DNA from: an uncultured Oscillospiraceae bacterium
GTDB lineage: Bacteria > Bacillota > Clostridia > Oscillospirales > Oscillospiraceae
DNA length: 20,953 bases
Assembly: GCA_910584805.1 (NCBI GenBank)
Contig: CAJUCB010000010.1
Span: forward strand, 1 to 20,953
Reading direction: 5' to 3'
The notes under the pieces are model-generated. The model saw only the letters and a list, made by a program, of their open reading frames with translations, was not told the origin of the DNA and ran no database searches. How positions within the stretch are numbered: position 1 is the stretch's first letter; the number at the start of each line of letters is the position of its first letter. The position numbers were made by a program, and so were the translations under genes. Positions 20,099 through 20,953 of this stretch are shown one piece after another.

Positions 20099-20953
20099 AT
20101 GTCAGAAGAGAAACGACAGCGCTTTGCGGCACTGCGGCGGGAGCTCATCGCCCGTGAATTTTCCAAGCTGAACCCCCGCCAATTGGAGGGAGTCCTGACC
20201 ACGGAGGGGCCCTTGCTCCTGTTGGCTGGGGCGGGCAGTGGAAAGACCACGGTGCTGATCCACCGCATCGCCAACCTCCTGCGCTATGGCAGAGGGTCAG
20301 ATGCCCAGGATGTGCCGGAGACGGTGACGGAAGGGGATTTGGAATTTTTGGAGGCCTATGCCAAGAACCCCCAGCCGTCAGAGGCGATGAACAGCCGGGC
20401 ACAAGCCCTGTGTGCCCTGGACCCGGCCATGCCCTGGCAGGTCATTGCCATCACCTTTACCAACAAGGCGGCAGGGGAGTTGAAGGCCCGGTTGGAGGAT
20501 GCCATCGGGCCTGCCGCCCGGGATGTTTGGGCGGCTACCTTCCATTCCGCCTGTGTGCGTATCCTCCGGCGGGACATTGAGCGCTTGGGTTTTCCCTCCT
20601 CCTTTACCATTTATGATACAGACGACTCCCTGCGCATCGTGAAGGAATGCTTGAAGGAACAGAACCTTGACGAGAAAATGTTCCCGCCCCGCAGTATACT
20701 GGGCCATATCTCCCGGGCAAAGGACGACATGCTCTTGGCTGGGGATTACATGGAACAGTGCCGGGCCAAAGGGGATATCCGCCTGCAAAAGATTGCCAAC
20801 ATTTACTTAGCCTATGAGAAAAAGCTCTGGTCGGCGGGGGCACTGGACTTTGACGACATCATTCTCCACACCGTCCGGCTCCTGCGGGAGCAGGAGGAGG
20901 TGCGGGCATATTATCAAAAGAAGTTCCGCTATGTGCTGGTGGACGAATATCAG
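20099..20953 (+). CDS. pcrA: UvrD/PcrA-type superfamily 1 DNA helicase, N-terminal part (partial)
   Basis: The first 285 residues are visible; the frame is open at the right edge (full-length members are about 700-850 aa). It is a 3'-to-5' ATP-dependent helicase used in repair and removal of stalled complexes. The Q motif LNPRQLEGV (24-32; Q28), Walker A AGAGSGKTT (43-51), motif Ia AITFTNKAAGELKARL (117-132), ATFHSACVRILRRD (146-159), LDFDDII and motif II LVDEYQ (280-285) appear in order. Between Walker A and motif Ia there is an insertion of about 45 residues (RYGRGSDAQDVPET... to about 113) relative to classic UvrD. The ribosome site before ATG 20099 is weak. PcrA is the likeliest identity; UvrD2-type relatives cannot be excluded without the C terminus. 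Confidence 0.92.
   Translation, partial: MSEEKRQRFAALRRELIAREFSKLNPRQLEGVLTTEGPLLLLAGAGSGKTTVLIHRIANLLRYGRGSDAQDVPETVTEGDLEFLEAYAKNPQPSEAMNSRAQALCALDPAMPWQVIAITFTNKAAGELKARLEDAIGPAARDVWAATFHSACVRILRRDIERLGFPSSFTIYDTDDSLRIVKECLKEQNLDEKMFPPRSILGHISRAKDDMLLAGDYMEQCRAKGDIRLQKIANIYLAYEKKLWSAGALDFDDIILHTVRLLREQEEVRAYYQKKFRYVLVDEYQ

Overview
The window looks like a chromosomal segment of an anaerobic Firmicute of class Clostridia, most likely Oscillospiraceae (Flavonifractor/Pseudoflavonifractor-like). This is inferred from the moderately high G+C, strong AGGAGG-type ribosome sites, sigma-A promoters with 17-18 nt spacers, and gene content (DUF5711, DUF4330, a group II ECF module, a GT4-CsaB fusion, a ClpE-type unfoldase, half-size TauE genes). 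Almost all of it is housekeeping or envelope biology. I see no transposase, integrase, CRISPR array, rRNA or canonical tRNA.

Layout. (1) 1-300: the 3' end of tsf and its terminator. (2) 330-1132: an extended -10 promoter, a leader that can fold as a four-way junction, then a PIN-like nuclease gene. (3) 1200-2932: a clear promoter, hemolysin III/PAQR and DegV genes as an operon, and a bidirectional terminator. (4) 2956-5966, minus strand: a ClpE-type AAA+ unfoldase followed by a Uma2-family protein. (5) 5998-12088, minus strand: one long operon from a consensus promoter: RlmI-like methyltransferase, ecfA1, ecfA2 (broken), ecfT, truA, DUF5711, cvpA-like. Several junctions overlap by 4 nt, so translation is coupled. 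(6) 12161-13058: a DivIVA-like gene with a long leader. (7) 13055-15277, minus: a fused glycosyltransferase/pyruvyl transferase whose promoter physically overlaps that of the divergent DUF4330 gene (15369-15884). (8) 15911-19219, minus: two half-length TauE/SafE genes, tcdA, and a membrane-anchored foldase with two parvulin-like regions. (9) 19301-end, plus: nnrE and the start of a UvrD/PcrA helicase, cut by the window edge.

How the genes fit together. The ECF genes encode the shared energising module for vitamin and metal uptake; no substrate-binding S component is visible. DivIVA, CsaB, the foldase, CvpA, DUF5711 and DUF4330 point to envelope work. ClpE, NnrE, TruA, TcdA and the helicase are quality-control, repair and RNA-modification functions.

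Most interesting points: the structured leader before the PIN-like gene, whose apical loop carries an 8-nt palindrome; the deletion and frameshift in ecfA2 that removes about nine residues before the ABC signature; the interleaved divergent promoters at 15302-15349; and the split TauE pair. I found no convincing new defence or mobile system.
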